DNA of 64,000 bases from an uncultured Roseateles sp. (GTDB lineage: Bacteria > Pseudomonadota > Gammaproteobacteria > Burkholderiales > Burkholderiaceae_C), in the NCBI RefSeq assembly GCF_945956965.1, contig NZ_CAMFJS010000012.1, forward strand, positions 62,001 to 126,000, written 5' to 3'. Below the pieces are notes generated by a model. It saw nothing but the letters and a program-made list of their open reading frames with translations. It was not told where the DNA came from and did no database searches. A program made the translations under genes and the position numbers. Shown here in pieces: positions 8,224-17,084 of the stretch; position 1 is the stretch's first letter, and each line of letters starts with the position of its first letter.

Positions 8224-9357
8224 TTACAGATCAAGACTGATGTCGGTACAGGCGCGGCTGACGCAGATGCGCAGCGCGGTATTGGGCTCGCTGCTGCGCT
8301 CGCCTGTGTTGAGGTCTTCGGCCATGCCTTCGTGCATGGTGCAGACGCAGGTGTGGCAAATGCCCATGCGGCAACCCGAGCTCGGGCGCAGGCCTTGCGC
8401 TTCCAGCGCGGGCAGGATGGCCTCGCCGGAGCCGATCTCCAGCGTGCGGCCGCTGCGGCGCAGCGCCACCTTGACGATGTGTTTGCTGTCCACATTCAGC
8501 GGCACGGCGGGCGAGAAGGCCTCGGCCTGGAAGCTTTGCACTTGCGCGCCCAGCAACTCACGCGCCGTGGCGACAAAGCCGCCCGGGCCGCAGGCCAGGG
8601 CCTGGGTCTGCGCCAATGGGTTGCTCAAGGCTTGGCTCAGGCCTGCGCTATTGATGCGCTCGCCGCCTTCTTGGGTGGCGATCAGCTGGAATTTGAAATT
8701 GGCAAAGCGCTCGGCCAAGGCTTGCAGCTCGGGCACAAAGCAGGCTTGGGCGGCAGAGCGAACCCAGTAGATCAGCGTCACCGGCACCGGCATGCCTTGG
8801 GCGGCCAGGGCGCGGGTCAGGCTCATCAGCGGGGTGATGCCGCTGCCAGCGGCCAGCAGGGCCATGGCGCCCGGCAGGCTGGTGGGCAGCAGCATGCTGC
8901 CGTAAGCGGGGCCCAGGTCCAACATATCGCCCACGCGGGTGTGCTGGCACAGCTGGGTACTCACCACGCCGCCTTCGACTTGCTTGATGGTGATGGCGAT
9001 GCGGCCATCGGCGCGCGGCACATCACACAGGCTGTAGGAGCGGGTGACGCGGCGGCCATTGATCTCGACGCCGATATTCAGATGCTGGCCGGGTGCAAAG
9101 CCCTGCCAGTGGCGGTTGGGTTGCAAGACCAGGGTGACGGCGCCTTCAGCGGCAACCGTGCGCTCGACCACGCGGCCCAGGGCGCGCTCCCAGGTCCAGC
9201 TGCGATTGATCTTGCCGGCCCAGAAGTCAAACACGGCCGGGTCAACCAGCGGCGCGGCCCAGCGGCGTAAAAGCCCTGGGCGGCGGGCGCTTTGACTGGG
9301 CTGGCCGGTCTGGCGCTGGGTCTTGCCTTGCGGCTGGGCAATCGATGCAACGGTCAC
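8224..9357 (-). CDS. Ferredoxin reductase with C-terminal 2Fe-2S domain (desaturase electron donor)
   Basis: Flavoprotein of 377 residues joining an FAD-binding barrel (RVTRSYSLCDVP, about 103-114), an NAD(P)-binding domain (LLAAGSGITPLMSL, about 167-180) and a plant-type ferredoxin domain. The cluster ligands are Cys329, Cys334 and Cys337, with Cys365 as the likely fourth. This is the architecture of the redox partner that feeds electrons to membrane desaturases, such as Rv3230c with DesA3. It ends 3 bp before the desaturase start, so the two are almost certainly translated as a pair. Exact electron donor (NADPH or NADH) cannot be read. Confidence 0.9.
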   Translation of the reverse strand: MTVASIAQPQGKTQRQTGQPSQSARRPGLLRRWAAPLVDPAVFDFWAGKINRSWTWERALGRVVERTVAAEGAVTLVLQPNRHWQGFAPGQHLNIGVEINGRRVTRSYSLCDVPRADGRIAITIKQVEGGVVSTQLCQHTRVGDMLDLGPAYGSMLLPTSLPGAMALLAAGSGITPLMSLTRALAAQGMPVPVTLIYWVRSAAQACFVPELQALAERFANFKFQLIATQEGGERINSAGLSQALSNPLAQTQALACGPGGFVATARELLGAQVQSFQAEAFSPAVPLNVDSKHIVKVALRRSGRTLEIGSGEAILPALEAQGLRPSSGCRMGICHTCVCTMHEGMAEDLNTGERSSEPNTALRICVSRACTDISLDL

Positions 9358-9400
9358 GAAACTACTCCGTCTGGAAAAATCTGCTGAGCTGAACGCATTG

Positions 9401-9434
9401 TACGTTCATACATACATTTGTGTATACAGTCGTA
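9401..9434. promoter_or_regulatory. Imperfect dyad between fabR-like gene and desaturase operon; likely repressor site
   Basis: An AT-rich imperfect palindrome with outer arms TACG/CGTA (9401-9404, 9431-9434) and inner GTAT/GTATAC elements lies midway between the divergent genes. About 10 of 16 positions pair. The position suits the operator of the adjacent TetR regulator, by analogy with FabR and DesT. Confidence 0.5.
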
Positions 9435-9478
9435 TATTAAATCAAAAATGGCTATGATGCGCAGTCTGCCGCACCTTC

Positions 9479-10171
9479 ATGACCATGCTTCAAGCGTCCC
9501 TGCCAACTCCTGTTCTTGATCTGCCTGGCGCCACCGGCCCCGGCCGCAAGGCGCAGATTTCGCGCGATGACATCATTCAAGCGGCCCTCAAGCTGGTGGG
9601 GCCGCATCGCAGCGTGTCCTCCCTGAGCCTGCGCGAAGTGGCGCGGGAGGCCGGCATTGCCCCGAACAGCTTTTATCGCCAGTTCCGCGATATGGACGAG
9701 CTGGCGGTGGCGCTGATCAACCTGGCCGGCCAGTCGCTGCGGCAAATCATTGGTGAGGCGCGGCGGCGCTCCAACAGCGGCTCCAGCGTGGTGCGCAGCG
9801 CCGTGCAGGCCTTTATGGATCAGCTGCGCTCGGATGATTTGCTCTTGCACATCTTGCTGCGCGAAGGCACGGTGGGCTCGGACGCCTTCAAGCGCGCGGT
9901 GGATCAGCAACTCGACTTCTTCGAGGAAGAGTTGCGCCAGGACTTGATCCGCATCGCCGAGGCCCATGGCACCGGCCTGTTTGAGCCTGCGCTCACGGCC
10001 AAGGCCATCACCCGCCTGGTGTTCGCCATCGGCGCCACTGCCATGGACATGCCGCATGAGAAATTGCCCGAGCTGACCGAGCAATTGGTGGTGATGGTGC
10101 GCATGATCGTCACCGGCACGCAGACCCTGGCGGTCTCAGGCTCGCCCGACCTGGCCTTGGACAGGGTTTAA
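9479..10171 (+). CDS. TetR-family repressor, FabR-like
   Basis: Transcription factor of 230 residues with an N-terminal TetR helix-turn-helix (SLREVAREAGIAPNSFYRQF, about 50-69) and a C-terminal ligand domain. The HTH text and the DMDELAVALI stretch after it are typical of FabR, which senses acyl thioesters and represses unsaturated fatty acid genes. It is divergent from the desaturase operon with a palindrome between them, supporting local control and autoregulation. A second ATG at 9485 is also possible; no clear ribosome site separates the two. The regulatory target is inferred from position. Confidence 0.82.
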   Translation: MTMLQASLPTPVLDLPGATGPGRKAQISRDDIIQAALKLVGPHRSVSSLSLREVAREAGIAPNSFYRQFRDMDELAVALINLAGQSLRQIIGEARRRSNSGSSVVRSAVQAFMDQLRSDDLLLHILLREGTVGSDAFKRAVDQQLDFFEEELRQDLIRIAEAHGTGLFEPALTAKAITRLVFAIGATAMDMPHEKLPELTEQLVVMVRMIVTGTQTLAVSGSPDLALDRV

Positions 10172-10341
10172 GCGCCGCGCTGAGTTCTGACTCAGCGACC
10201 CTTGCCCATCGTCCGCTCTTTGCTTCCTGCCCTGCGGCCTAGTCTCAGTGCGGGATGAACCGACCACTTATTCAGGGGGGATGCGCTGGGGCTGGTGTGC
10301 GGTGGTCGCAGAATAGCGCGGTCGTAATTTTGGGGGTGGCG

Positions 10342-11376
10342 ATGTCTTGCAAGGCGATGGGCAGCCCATGGTTGGCACCGCTGCTGTGCGGCTTGGCCGT
10401 GGCCGCTGCGCAGGCCAGCCCGGTTGGCCAGGACGTGCTGCCCGCCCATGCCGCCTCGGCGGCCAACCCGATGTCGCTTGTGCTGGATGAGGCCGAGGGC
10501 AGGGCCTTGTCGGGCCTGATGCCGAATCCGGCGGCTACACCGGCACGCTCGGCCCGTGAGGCTCAGGCGGCGGCCGCTGCGCGTGCTGCCCTGGCTGCCT
10601 CGGCAGCGGCTGCCGGCTTGACCCCGGCGCAAGCCCAAATCGCGGGGATTAAGCCGCGCGCTGAATCGTCGTCGCGCAGTACGGCTGGGGCTGCTAGCCC
10701 GAGCGAAGCCAGTGTTGGCGATGAGTTGCGCGCCGCCATCAAAGAGAATCTGGCGCCAGAGACGGTGTCGGCCTTGAAGGAGTTGCGCAGCGATTTGGGG
10801 CAAATCAAGAACAGCTTGGGCCTGGAGAAGCCTGATGCCGCTTCGCAGGAGCCCAAGCGCGTGGGCTACCAGGGGGAGCGGGAGCCTGGCCAAGCCGGCC
10901 CGCTCAACATAGGGCCGCCCGAGGCCGGGCCGGCACCCGGTTCACGCCTGACCAATGGCCAGGCACTGGTGTTGGCCGAGCAGCTGTTTTACGAGTTTCT
11001 GCCCTGGGCCCTGGGTGCCATGGCCTTGTATGGCTCGGGCTCCTTGGTGGCCGCCGTGCTGCGCATGCAAGAACGTAAGCGCCAGCAGCAGGCGCTGCGG
11101 CGTGCGCGCCGATCCAGCGGCTCCAGCCGTTTCGGCGCCCAGGGCGATTCAAGCCTGTCCAGCGATCTTGAACCCGCGCCACCCGCCACGGCGCCTGAGC
11201 GCGCCGCTTCCTTGGATGTGCCCATCATCCGGCCACAACATCGCCCGCATCATCATCACCATCATTCCTCCGGCCACAGCAGCCAGGGCGGGGAAAGCCG
11301 CCGCAGTGAGTCCAGCGGGCGCAAAGTCAGCACCAGTCGCTCGGGCCGCTCGCGGCGCTCCGGCCCTTATCTTTGA
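10342..11376 (+). CDS. Hypothetical exported/membrane protein with His-rich C-terminus
   Basis: Not recognised as a known family. From ATG 10342 it has a good signal peptide (MSCKAMGSPWLAPLLCGLAV, cleavage near AQA-S), then an alanine-rich helical region, a short helix ELRAAIKENLAPETVSALKEL, one hydrophobic span near residues 220-240 and a basic stretch RKRQQQALRRARR. The C-terminal 100 residues are low complexity: Ser/Arg-rich with a run of six histidines (about 306-311) that could bind metal ions. An in-frame ATG at 10255 gives a longer product without a clean signal. It converges on dnaE2; no functional link is evident. Confidence 0.6.
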   Translation: MSCKAMGSPWLAPLLCGLAVAAAQASPVGQDVLPAHAASAANPMSLVLDEAEGRALSGLMPNPAATPARSAREAQAAAAARAALAASAAAAGLTPAQAQIAGIKPRAESSSRSTAGAASPSEASVGDELRAAIKENLAPETVSALKELRSDLGQIKNSLGLEKPDAASQEPKRVGYQGEREPGQAGPLNIGPPEAGPAPGSRLTNGQALVLAEQLFYEFLPWALGAMALYGSGSLVAAVLRMQERKRQQQALRRARRSSGSSRFGAQGDSSLSSDLEPAPPATAPERAASLDVPIIRPQHRPHHHHHHSSGHSSQGGESRRSESSGRKVSTSRSGRSRRSGPYL

Positions 11377-11402
11377 GTTTCGTGGCCTGAGCGCCGAGGC
11401 TT

Positions 11403-11428
11403 TGGCGCATTGATGCATTGATGCGCCA
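11403..11428. terminator. Stem-loop between converging genes
   Basis: TGGCGCAT (11403-11410) pairs with ATGCGCCA (11421-11428) around a 10-base loop that is itself nearly palindromic. It sits between the stop codons of the hypothetical gene and dnaE2. No T-run follows, so terminator function is uncertain. Confidence 0.35.
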
Positions 11429-11437
11429 GCCCGGGCC

Positions 11438-14400
11438 TCAGCGGAAGTCCCGGCTCTCCAAGCCCAGCCGGCCCAGCCAGGGCGACAAGTCCTCGAAGCG
11501 CTGGGCCAGCAGATGGCGCACACCGTTCTCGGCCTGCCATTTGCCATGCGCGGCCAGCAGGCGGGCATTGCGCAGCAGGCTGCGATTGGCCTCGTAAACA
11601 TCGGGCCAGACGATCACCTGCACGCTGCCGGTTTCGTCTTCCATGCTGATGAAGAGCACGCCCTTGGCGGTTTGCGGGCGCTGCCGCACCGTCACCAGGC
11701 CGCAGGCATGGGCCTGCCTGCCGCTGCGCCAGTGCAGCAGCTGCGCGGCCGTCAGCAGGCCCAGCTTGGCCAGGCGTGGGCGCAGCAGCTTGAGCGGGTG
11801 GCTGCGCAGGGTCAGGCCCAGGGCGGCGTAGTCCCACAACACTTCCTCGCCCTCGGGGGCGCTGGGCAATGCCAGCTCATCCTCCAGAGGCAGCGTGCCT
11901 TGCAAAAGCGGCGGCATGGCGCGCAGCGCGGTGGCCTGCCAGACTTGCTGGCGGCGTTGGCCGGCCAGCGACATCAGGGCGTCGGCGGCGGCCAGCTGTT
12001 GCAGGTCTTGCTGATCCAGCCCGGCGCGCAGGGCCAGGTCTTGCGCATCGCTGAACAGGGCTTGGGCGCGGGCCGCCTCGATGCGCCGCGCGGCCGCGGC
12101 AGCCAAGCCGCTGACCAGTTGCAGGCCCAAGCGCACGGCGGGCTGATGCTGGCCGGCGATCGGCTCCAGGCTGCTTTCTACGCTGCTGCAGTTGACATCC
12201 ACCGCGCGCACCTCGATGTCGTGGCGGCGCGCGTCTTGCACCAGCTGGCTGGGCGAGTAAAAGCCCAGCGGTTGTGAGTTCAGCAAGGCGCACAAAAACA
12301 CCGCCGGTTCATGCTGTTTGACCCAGCACGAGACATAGGTCAGCAGCGCGAAGCTGGCGGCATGCGACTCCGGGAAGCCGTAGGAGGCAAAGCCCTTGAT
12401 CTGGCGGAAGATGGCCTCGGCAAAGTCGTCGGTGTAGCCATTGGCGCGCATGCCGCTCAAGATCTTTTCGTGAAAGCGTTGCAGGTCGCCGGGCCGCTTC
12501 CAGGCCGCCATGGCGCGGCGCAGCTGGTCGGCTTCGCCCGCCGTGAAGCTGGCCGCGATCATCGCCACCTGCATCACCTGCTCTTGAAAAATCGGGATGC
12601 CGCAGGTGCGCTGCAGCGCCACCTTGAGTGCTTCGCTGGGGTACTGAATATCTTGCGGCCGCATGGCCCGGTTCTTCAAATAGGGGTGGACCATGCCGCC
12701 CTGAATCGGGCCGGGCCGCACGATGGCCACTTCCACCACTAAGTCGTAAAAGCAGCGCGGCTGCAGGCGCGGCAGCATGGACATCTGGGCGCGCGATTCG
12801 ATCTGGAACACGCCCACCGTGTCGGCCCGGCAGATCATGTCGTAGGTGGGGCGGTCGCCCTCGGGCACGTCTTTCATGCCGAAGGGCCGGCCGCGTAACT
12901 GCTCAATCAGCTGGAAGCTGCGGCGCAGCGCGCTGAGCATGCCCAGCGCCAACACATCCACCTTCATCAGGCCGAGCGCGTCGATATCGTCCTTGTCCCA
13001 CTGGATCACGGTGCGGTCCGCCATGCTGGCGTTCTCGATCGGCACCAGGCGCGACAGCGGCCCCTGCGTCAGCACAAAGCCGCCGGGGTGCTGGCTGAGG
13101 TGGCGCGGCATGCCCATCAGCTGGCGCGTGAGCAGGAGCAGCTGGCGCAGCTGCAGGCTGCCGAAGTCCAGGCCCAGCTCGGCTTGCAGCTGCTGCAGGC
13201 GCTCCTCGGGCAGCACTTCTTCGGTCCAGCCGTGGTGATCCTTGGCCAGGCGCTCCACCAGCTCAGGGTCCAGGCCCAGCGCCCGGCCCACATCGCGGAT
13301 GGCGCTGCGCGGCCGGTAGCTGATCACCACCGCCGTCAGCGCGGCGCGTTCGCGCCCGTATTTGCGGTAGAGGTACTGAATCACCTCTTCGCGGCGCTCG
13401 TGCTCGAAGTCCACATCGATGTCGGGCGGCTCATTGCGCTCGCGGCTGATGAAGCGTTCGAACAGCATGCTGCTGCGTGCCGGGTCCACCTCGGTGATGT
13501 GCAGGCAAAAGCAGACGATGCTATTGGCCGCCGAGCCGCGCCCCTGGCAGAGGATCTCTTTGCTGCGCGCAAAACTCACCACATCGGCCACGGTGAGGAA
13601 GTAATGCTCATAGCCCATCTCATGGATCAGGGCCAGCTCATGCTCTATCTGCGCGCGGTACGCAGCTGCCACGCCCTGCGGCCAGCGGATGCGTGCGCCG
13701 GCTTCGGTGAGGGCGCGCAGATGCTGGGCCGGGCTTAGGCCAAGCGGCACCACCTCGCTGGGGTATTGGTAGCGGATTTCGTCGAGCGAGAAGCTGCAGG
13801 CCGCCGCCACCACCAAGGTTTGCGCCAGCAGATCGGCCGGGTAGAGCTGGGCTAAGCGCAGGCGGCTGCGCAGATGCCGCTCGGCATTGGGCTGCAGCTC
13901 ATAACCGCAGGCGCTGATGGGGCGGTTCAGCCGGGTGGCCGTCATCACATCTTGCAGCGGCTTGCGCGAGCGCACATGCAAGTGCACATCGCCCGCCGCT
14001 ACCAGGGGCAGGGCCGTGGCCTGCGAGATCTGCCGCAGCCGGTGCAGCCAGAGTTCGTCGCCCAGCTCGCGCAGCAGGGCCACGCCAATCCAGGCCTGCC
14101 CGCGAAAGGCTTGCAGCAGCCACTGTGCCTGCGCCAGCAACTGCGCATCGCTGCTGCTGCGCAGCGGCAGCAACAAGGCCAGGCAGCCGCGGCTCAGCTG
14201 CGCGGCATGCTGCTGCAGCAAGGCCCAGCTGAGCTGGTAGCTGCCCTTGGGCGCGCTGCGCCGCAGCTCGGTGATGAACTGGCATAGCTCGCCATAGCCT
14301 TGCAGATGGCGCGCCAGCAGCACGAGCTTGAAGCCGGGGCCTTCGGCTTCTCTGACCAGGAATTCGCTGCCAATCAACAGCTTGAGCCCACAGGCCTTGG

Positions 14401-14566
14401 CCGCGACATGGGCGCGCACCACGCCGGCCAGCGAGCATTCATCGGTGATGGCCAGCGCCGCATAGCCCTGCGCATGGGCGCGCTCCACCAACTCTTGCGG
14501 GCTGGAGGCGCCGCGCAAAAAGGAGTAGTGGCTGAGGCAATGCAGCTCGGCGTAGGCGCTGATCAT
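11438..14566 (-). CDS. dnaE2: Error-prone DNA polymerase III alpha subunit DnaE2 (ImuC)
   Basis: Translesion polymerase of 1042 residues, the usual DnaE2 length and about 100 shorter than replicative DnaE. The N-terminal PHP domain begins AELHCLSHYSFLRGASSPQEL. The polymerase core shows EPPDIDVDFEHERREEV near residue 380 with catalytic aspartates, and GRGSAANSIVCF before it. The C-terminal part holds the helix-hairpin-helix and OB-fold regions (GLVTVRQRPQTAKGVLF). It is the last gene of the SOS cassette and overlaps imuB by 4 bp (ATGA). With ImuA and ImuB it copies damaged DNA and causes induced mutagenesis. Confidence 0.96.
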   Translation of the reverse strand: MISAYAELHCLSHYSFLRGASSPQELVERAHAQGYAALAITDECSLAGVVRAHVAAKACGLKLLIGSEFLVREAEGPGFKLVLLARHLQGYGELCQFITELRRSAPKGSYQLSWALLQQHAAQLSRGCLALLLPLRSSSDAQLLAQAQWLLQAFRGQAWIGVALLRELGDELWLHRLRQISQATALPLVAAGDVHLHVRSRKPLQDVMTATRLNRPISACGYELQPNAERHLRSRLRLAQLYPADLLAQTLVVAAACSFSLDEIRYQYPSEVVPLGLSPAQHLRALTEAGARIRWPQGVAAAYRAQIEHELALIHEMGYEHYFLTVADVVSFARSKEILCQGRGSAANSIVCFCLHITEVDPARSSMLFERFISRERNEPPDIDVDFEHERREEVIQYLYRKYGRERAALTAVVISYRPRSAIRDVGRALGLDPELVERLAKDHHGWTEEVLPEERLQQLQAELGLDFGSLQLRQLLLLTRQLMGMPRHLSQHPGGFVLTQGPLSRLVPIENASMADRTVIQWDKDDIDALGLMKVDVLALGMLSALRRSFQLIEQLRGRPFGMKDVPEGDRPTYDMICRADTVGVFQIESRAQMSMLPRLQPRCFYDLVVEVAIVRPGPIQGGMVHPYLKNRAMRPQDIQYPSEALKVALQRTCGIPIFQEQVMQVAMIAASFTAGEADQLRRAMAAWKRPGDLQRFHEKILSGMRANGYTDDFAEAIFRQIKGFASYGFPESHAASFALLTYVSCWVKQHEPAVFLCALLNSQPLGFYSPSQLVQDARRHDIEVRAVDVNCSSVESSLEPIAGQHQPAVRLGLQLVSGLAAAAARRIEAARAQALFSDAQDLALRAGLDQQDLQQLAAADALMSLAGQRRQQVWQATALRAMPPLLQGTLPLEDELALPSAPEGEEVLWDYAALGLTLRSHPLKLLRPRLAKLGLLTAAQLLHWRSGRQAHACGLVTVRQRPQTAKGVLFISMEDETGSVQVIVWPDVYEANRSLLRNARLLAAHGKWQAENGVRHLLAQRFEDLSPWLGRLGLESRDFR

Positions 14567-15951
14567 GCAAACAGCCCGTGCAAAAACCAGCCCTGCTCAT
14601 CGACCGACAGGCGCTGCTGAAAAATCCACAGCACGCCGGCGCTGGCACTCAGGGCCAGGAAATAGTCGCGCTGCACATATTGCGGGGGGCGTTTCTGCTG
14701 ATCTTGCTGTGCTTGGCCTGGGGCGCCCGCGTGGCCGCCCCACCAACCCCCTTCGATGCGCTGTGGCCCGGCCAGCAGGCGCAGCGGGCCAAGGTAATGC
14801 GGCTGGTCTTGCTGCACTTCCAGCCGCAGCGGCTCAGGCAGCAGCCAGGTGGGTTGCGGGCTGATGCTGGGGCGCAGGTCCGGCGCGGGTGCCGCGCTGC
14901 CGGGCCAGGGCTGCCAGCACTGCATCTGTTCCAGGCGATGGTCCTCTTGTAAATGGCCGCAGCGCACTTGGCTCTCGCCCAGGCGCAGGGCCATGCGCTC
15001 TAGCAATTGCGACAGGCTTTCCTGCCCGGCGGCGGGTTGGCCGGGGCCGGGGGGCAGCAGGGGTTGGCTGGCTTCGATCAGCGGCAAAACCGTGCCGGCG
15101 TGCAGGCTGATTTCACCCACCGGTGCGGGCAGGGCGATGCGCTGCAGATGCTCGCTCAGCAGGCGGGCGAGGTGGCGGTAGTCGCGCGTGAGTTCGGCCG
15201 TGTGCACTTGCAGGCTGCCGTGGCTGGCGATTTCGCGGGCGCGCATCGCGTCATGCTCCCAGTGCAGGCTCAGGTCTTGCACACCGGCATGGCGGGCGGC
15301 CAGCCAGGCGCAGAGCTGGCGCAGCAGATGCTGGGCGTGATGCAGCAAGGCCATGGCGTTGTCGCTGCGCTGCGGCAGCTCCAGGCGGGCGCTGAATTGC
15401 TCGGGGATGCTGATCCAGGCATGCGCCTCCTGCAGCTGGCCATAGGCCTGATCCAGCGCCCGCAGCAGCTCGGCGCCAAAGCGCCGGCCCAGGGCGGCGC
15501 GCGGCAGGCGGCGCACATCGCCCAGGCGCTTGCAGCCCAGGCGGGCCAGCATGGGGGCATGAGCTTGCGCGGCGCTGAGGGCGGGCAGGGGCAGGGCATC
15601 GAGCTGTGCGCTCAAACTCTGACAGCTTGGCCAGTCCAGGCTGGGCTGGCAGCGCGCCAGGGCCAAAGCGCCCAAGCTGCTGGGCGCCCAGGCGGCCGCC
15701 TGCAAATGCAAGCCGGCCTGCGGCGCGCTGGCCAAGAGGCGCTGATGCAAGGCTTGCGGGCCGCCGAACAGGCGCAGGCTGGCGGCCACTTCCAGCACCA
15801 CCGCCTCTTCCAGCAAGGCCACGCGCGGCGTGAACTGCAGCGCCCACCAGGCCAAGGCCTGTTGTTGCGATGCCGCCGTGCCGCCGCCGCTACTACCGGC
15901 CAGCGTTTCAGTGGGCGCTGGTGGCGGGCTGAGCAGGGCGAGCCAGTGCAT
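14563..15951 (-). CDS. imuB: ImuB, Y-family polymerase-like protein
   Basis: Protein of 462 residues related to DinB/UmuC. The ImuB signature ALQFTPRVALLEEAVVLEV lies near residues 40-60, followed by a palm/fingers-like region and HhH segment (LARLGCKRLGDVRRLPRAAL). ImuB proteins usually lack polymerase catalytic residues and act as a bridge between DnaE2, ImuA and the beta clamp; whether this copy is inactive was not tested. The start MHWLALLSPPP at 15951 lies inside the end of imuA (44-bp overlap in another frame), so translation is probably coupled. It overlaps dnaE2 by 4 bp. Confidence 0.92.
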   Translation of the reverse strand: MHWLALLSPPPAPTETLAGSSGGGTAASQQQALAWWALQFTPRVALLEEAVVLEVAASLRLFGGPQALHQRLLASAPQAGLHLQAAAWAPSSLGALALARCQPSLDWPSCQSLSAQLDALPLPALSAAQAHAPMLARLGCKRLGDVRRLPRAALGRRFGAELLRALDQAYGQLQEAHAWISIPEQFSARLELPQRSDNAMALLHHAQHLLRQLCAWLAARHAGVQDLSLHWEHDAMRAREIASHGSLQVHTAELTRDYRHLARLLSEHLQRIALPAPVGEISLHAGTVLPLIEASQPLLPPGPGQPAAGQESLSQLLERMALRLGESQVRCGHLQEDHRLEQMQCWQPWPGSAAPAPDLRPSISPQPTWLLPEPLRLEVQQDQPHYLGPLRLLAGPQRIEGGWWGGHAGAPGQAQQDQQKRPPQYVQRDYFLALSASAGVLWIFQQRLSVDEQGWFLHGLFA

Positions 15952-16849
15952 GGCTGATGAGGGCGCTGACGGAGGTGATGGCGCGGCCGGCGCTGCTGGC
16001 GGTGTGCGGCGCCGCCGGCGTGTTGACAACAGGCGTTGTTGGCGTGGCTGGTGTGATCGGTGCGACTGGCGTGCCCACGCTCGGCCAGGGCTGGGCCAGC
16101 ATGCGCGGGCTCAGCACCTCCTGCAGTCCGGCGGGCAGGGCCGGCAGCAGCAGGGCTTGCTCATGCGTGGGCCCACGGCGTTTGAGGATCTGCACTTGCA
16201 AGCACCAATCGGCGCCCACGCTCAAGGCCACCCGCAAGGGCGCGGCCGAGGCTTGCGTGTGCGCGGCCAGCGGGCGCAGCAAAAACACCGGCGCGCTGCA
16301 GCTCTGGGCATGGCTTTGCAGGCGGCGGATTTGCTCGGGCTTCGCCTGCGGCAGCCAGGCCAGGATGGCGGCGGCGGCATTGGCCTTGATGGCTTGCTCA
16401 GTCGCCCAGAGTTGCTGCTGCGCTGTGCCCGCCACAATCCACAGCACTTGTTCGGCCGCCGCGCCGCAAGCGGCTTGCAGGCCCGGCAGGTGCGGGGTGT
16501 AGGGCGGGTTGATCAGCAGCACGACGGGCGCGCGGCCCTGCTGCTGCGGCTGTTGCGGCCGCTTGGCTTGGCGCGAGCTGGGCGCTGCCGTGTGGGGTGT
16601 CGGGGGAGCCAACAGCGCCCGCAGGGCCGGCCCCAGCAGCCGCCATTCCAGCTGCGTGTGGGGCGGCTGCAGGATTTCGCTCAGGGCGTGGCTGGGCCAG
16701 CCGGCGCCGGGCAGTTGGGCGTCCAGCGCCGCAAAGCCGCTGCTGAGACCGGGCTTGGGGCTGTGGCCCAGGCTGTTGGCACGCCAGACTTGGGCGTGCA
16801 GCAAGGCCTGGGCTGGCTCTGCCGGGCGGAGAGTTGCGGTGGAGAGCAT
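15908..16849 (-). CDS. imuA: ImuA, SOS mutagenesis RecA-like protein
   Basis: First gene of the SOS cassette, 313 residues. The N-terminal part (VWRANSLG, then SSGFAALDAQLPGAGWPSHAL) is typical of ImuA/SulA-like RecA relatives; a strict Walker A motif is not present. The C-terminus is a proline/threonine/alanine-rich tail overlapping the imuB start. ImuA works with ImuB and DnaE2 in damage-induced mutagenesis. A canonical LexA box lies about 56 bp upstream. The leader carries a run of 15 C on this strand, and an upstream ATG at 16892 would be in frame if the run were one base shorter. Confidence 0.9.
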   Translation of the reverse strand: MLSTATLRPAEPAQALLHAQVWRANSLGHSPKPGLSSGFAALDAQLPGAGWPSHALSEILQPPHTQLEWRLLGPALRALLAPPTPHTAAPSSRQAKRPQQPQQQGRAPVVLLINPPYTPHLPGLQAACGAAAEQVLWIVAGTAQQQLWATEQAIKANAAAAILAWLPQAKPEQIRRLQSHAQSCSAPVFLLRPLAAHTQASAAPLRVALSVGADWCLQVQILKRRGPTHEQALLLPALPAGLQEVLSPRMLAQPWPSVGTPVAPITPATPTTPVVNTPAAPHTASSAGRAITSVSALISHALARPAQPATSAH

Positions 16850-16869
16850 GGTGGCTTGCTGCGAGATCT

Positions 16870-16884
16870 GGGGGGGGGGGGGGG
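16870..16884 (-). repeat. C15 homopolymer (G15 on + strand) in the imuA leader
   Basis: Fifteen consecutive G on the plus strand lie between the SOS box and the imuA start. The tract is 20-34 bases upstream of ATG 16849. An upstream ATG at 16892 begins a reading frame through the tract as MSFPPPPP; it is one base out of frame with imuA. Confidence 0.9.
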
Positions 16885-16904
16885 AAACTCATGATACAGA
16901 AAGA

Positions 16905-16920
16905 CTGTGTTTTTATACAG
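16905..16920 (-). promoter_or_regulatory. LexA (SOS) box of imuA-imuB-dnaE2
   Basis: CTGT-N8-ACAG is matched exactly (CTGTGTTTTTATACAG on the plus strand, CTGTATAAAAACACAG toward imuA). The AT-rich centre contains TATAAA that may serve as the -10 element. It predicts repression by LexA and induction by DNA damage. Confidence 0.92.
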
Positions 16921-16989
16921 TCTTGTGCAAGTACCCCGATGCCGCTGCCCAGCAATCGCGGCGGGGCTTTCCGTGAGAAAACCATAGTG

Positions 16990-17008
16990 AACCCTCTGCT
17001 TGAGGGTT
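16990..17008. other. Small stem-loop upstream of the GNAT gene
   Basis: AACCCTC (16990-16996) pairs with GAGGGTT (17002-17008) around a 5-base loop. It lies between the divergent imuA and GNAT genes, where a terminator is not expected; role unknown. Confidence 0.35.
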
Positions 17009-17084
17009 TTCGCGGCGACCTGCTTCGGTTTAAGGTGGAAAATTAGGGTTTTCACCATATCTTCATTCCCTGGGGTAAACAGTC

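Noticed and set aside
7096-9270. 724-codon open frame on the plus strand opposite the desaturase and ferredoxin reductase
   Set aside because: Composition is His/Gly/Ala-rich as expected for the reverse of GC-rich genes; the minus strand has clear family motifs.
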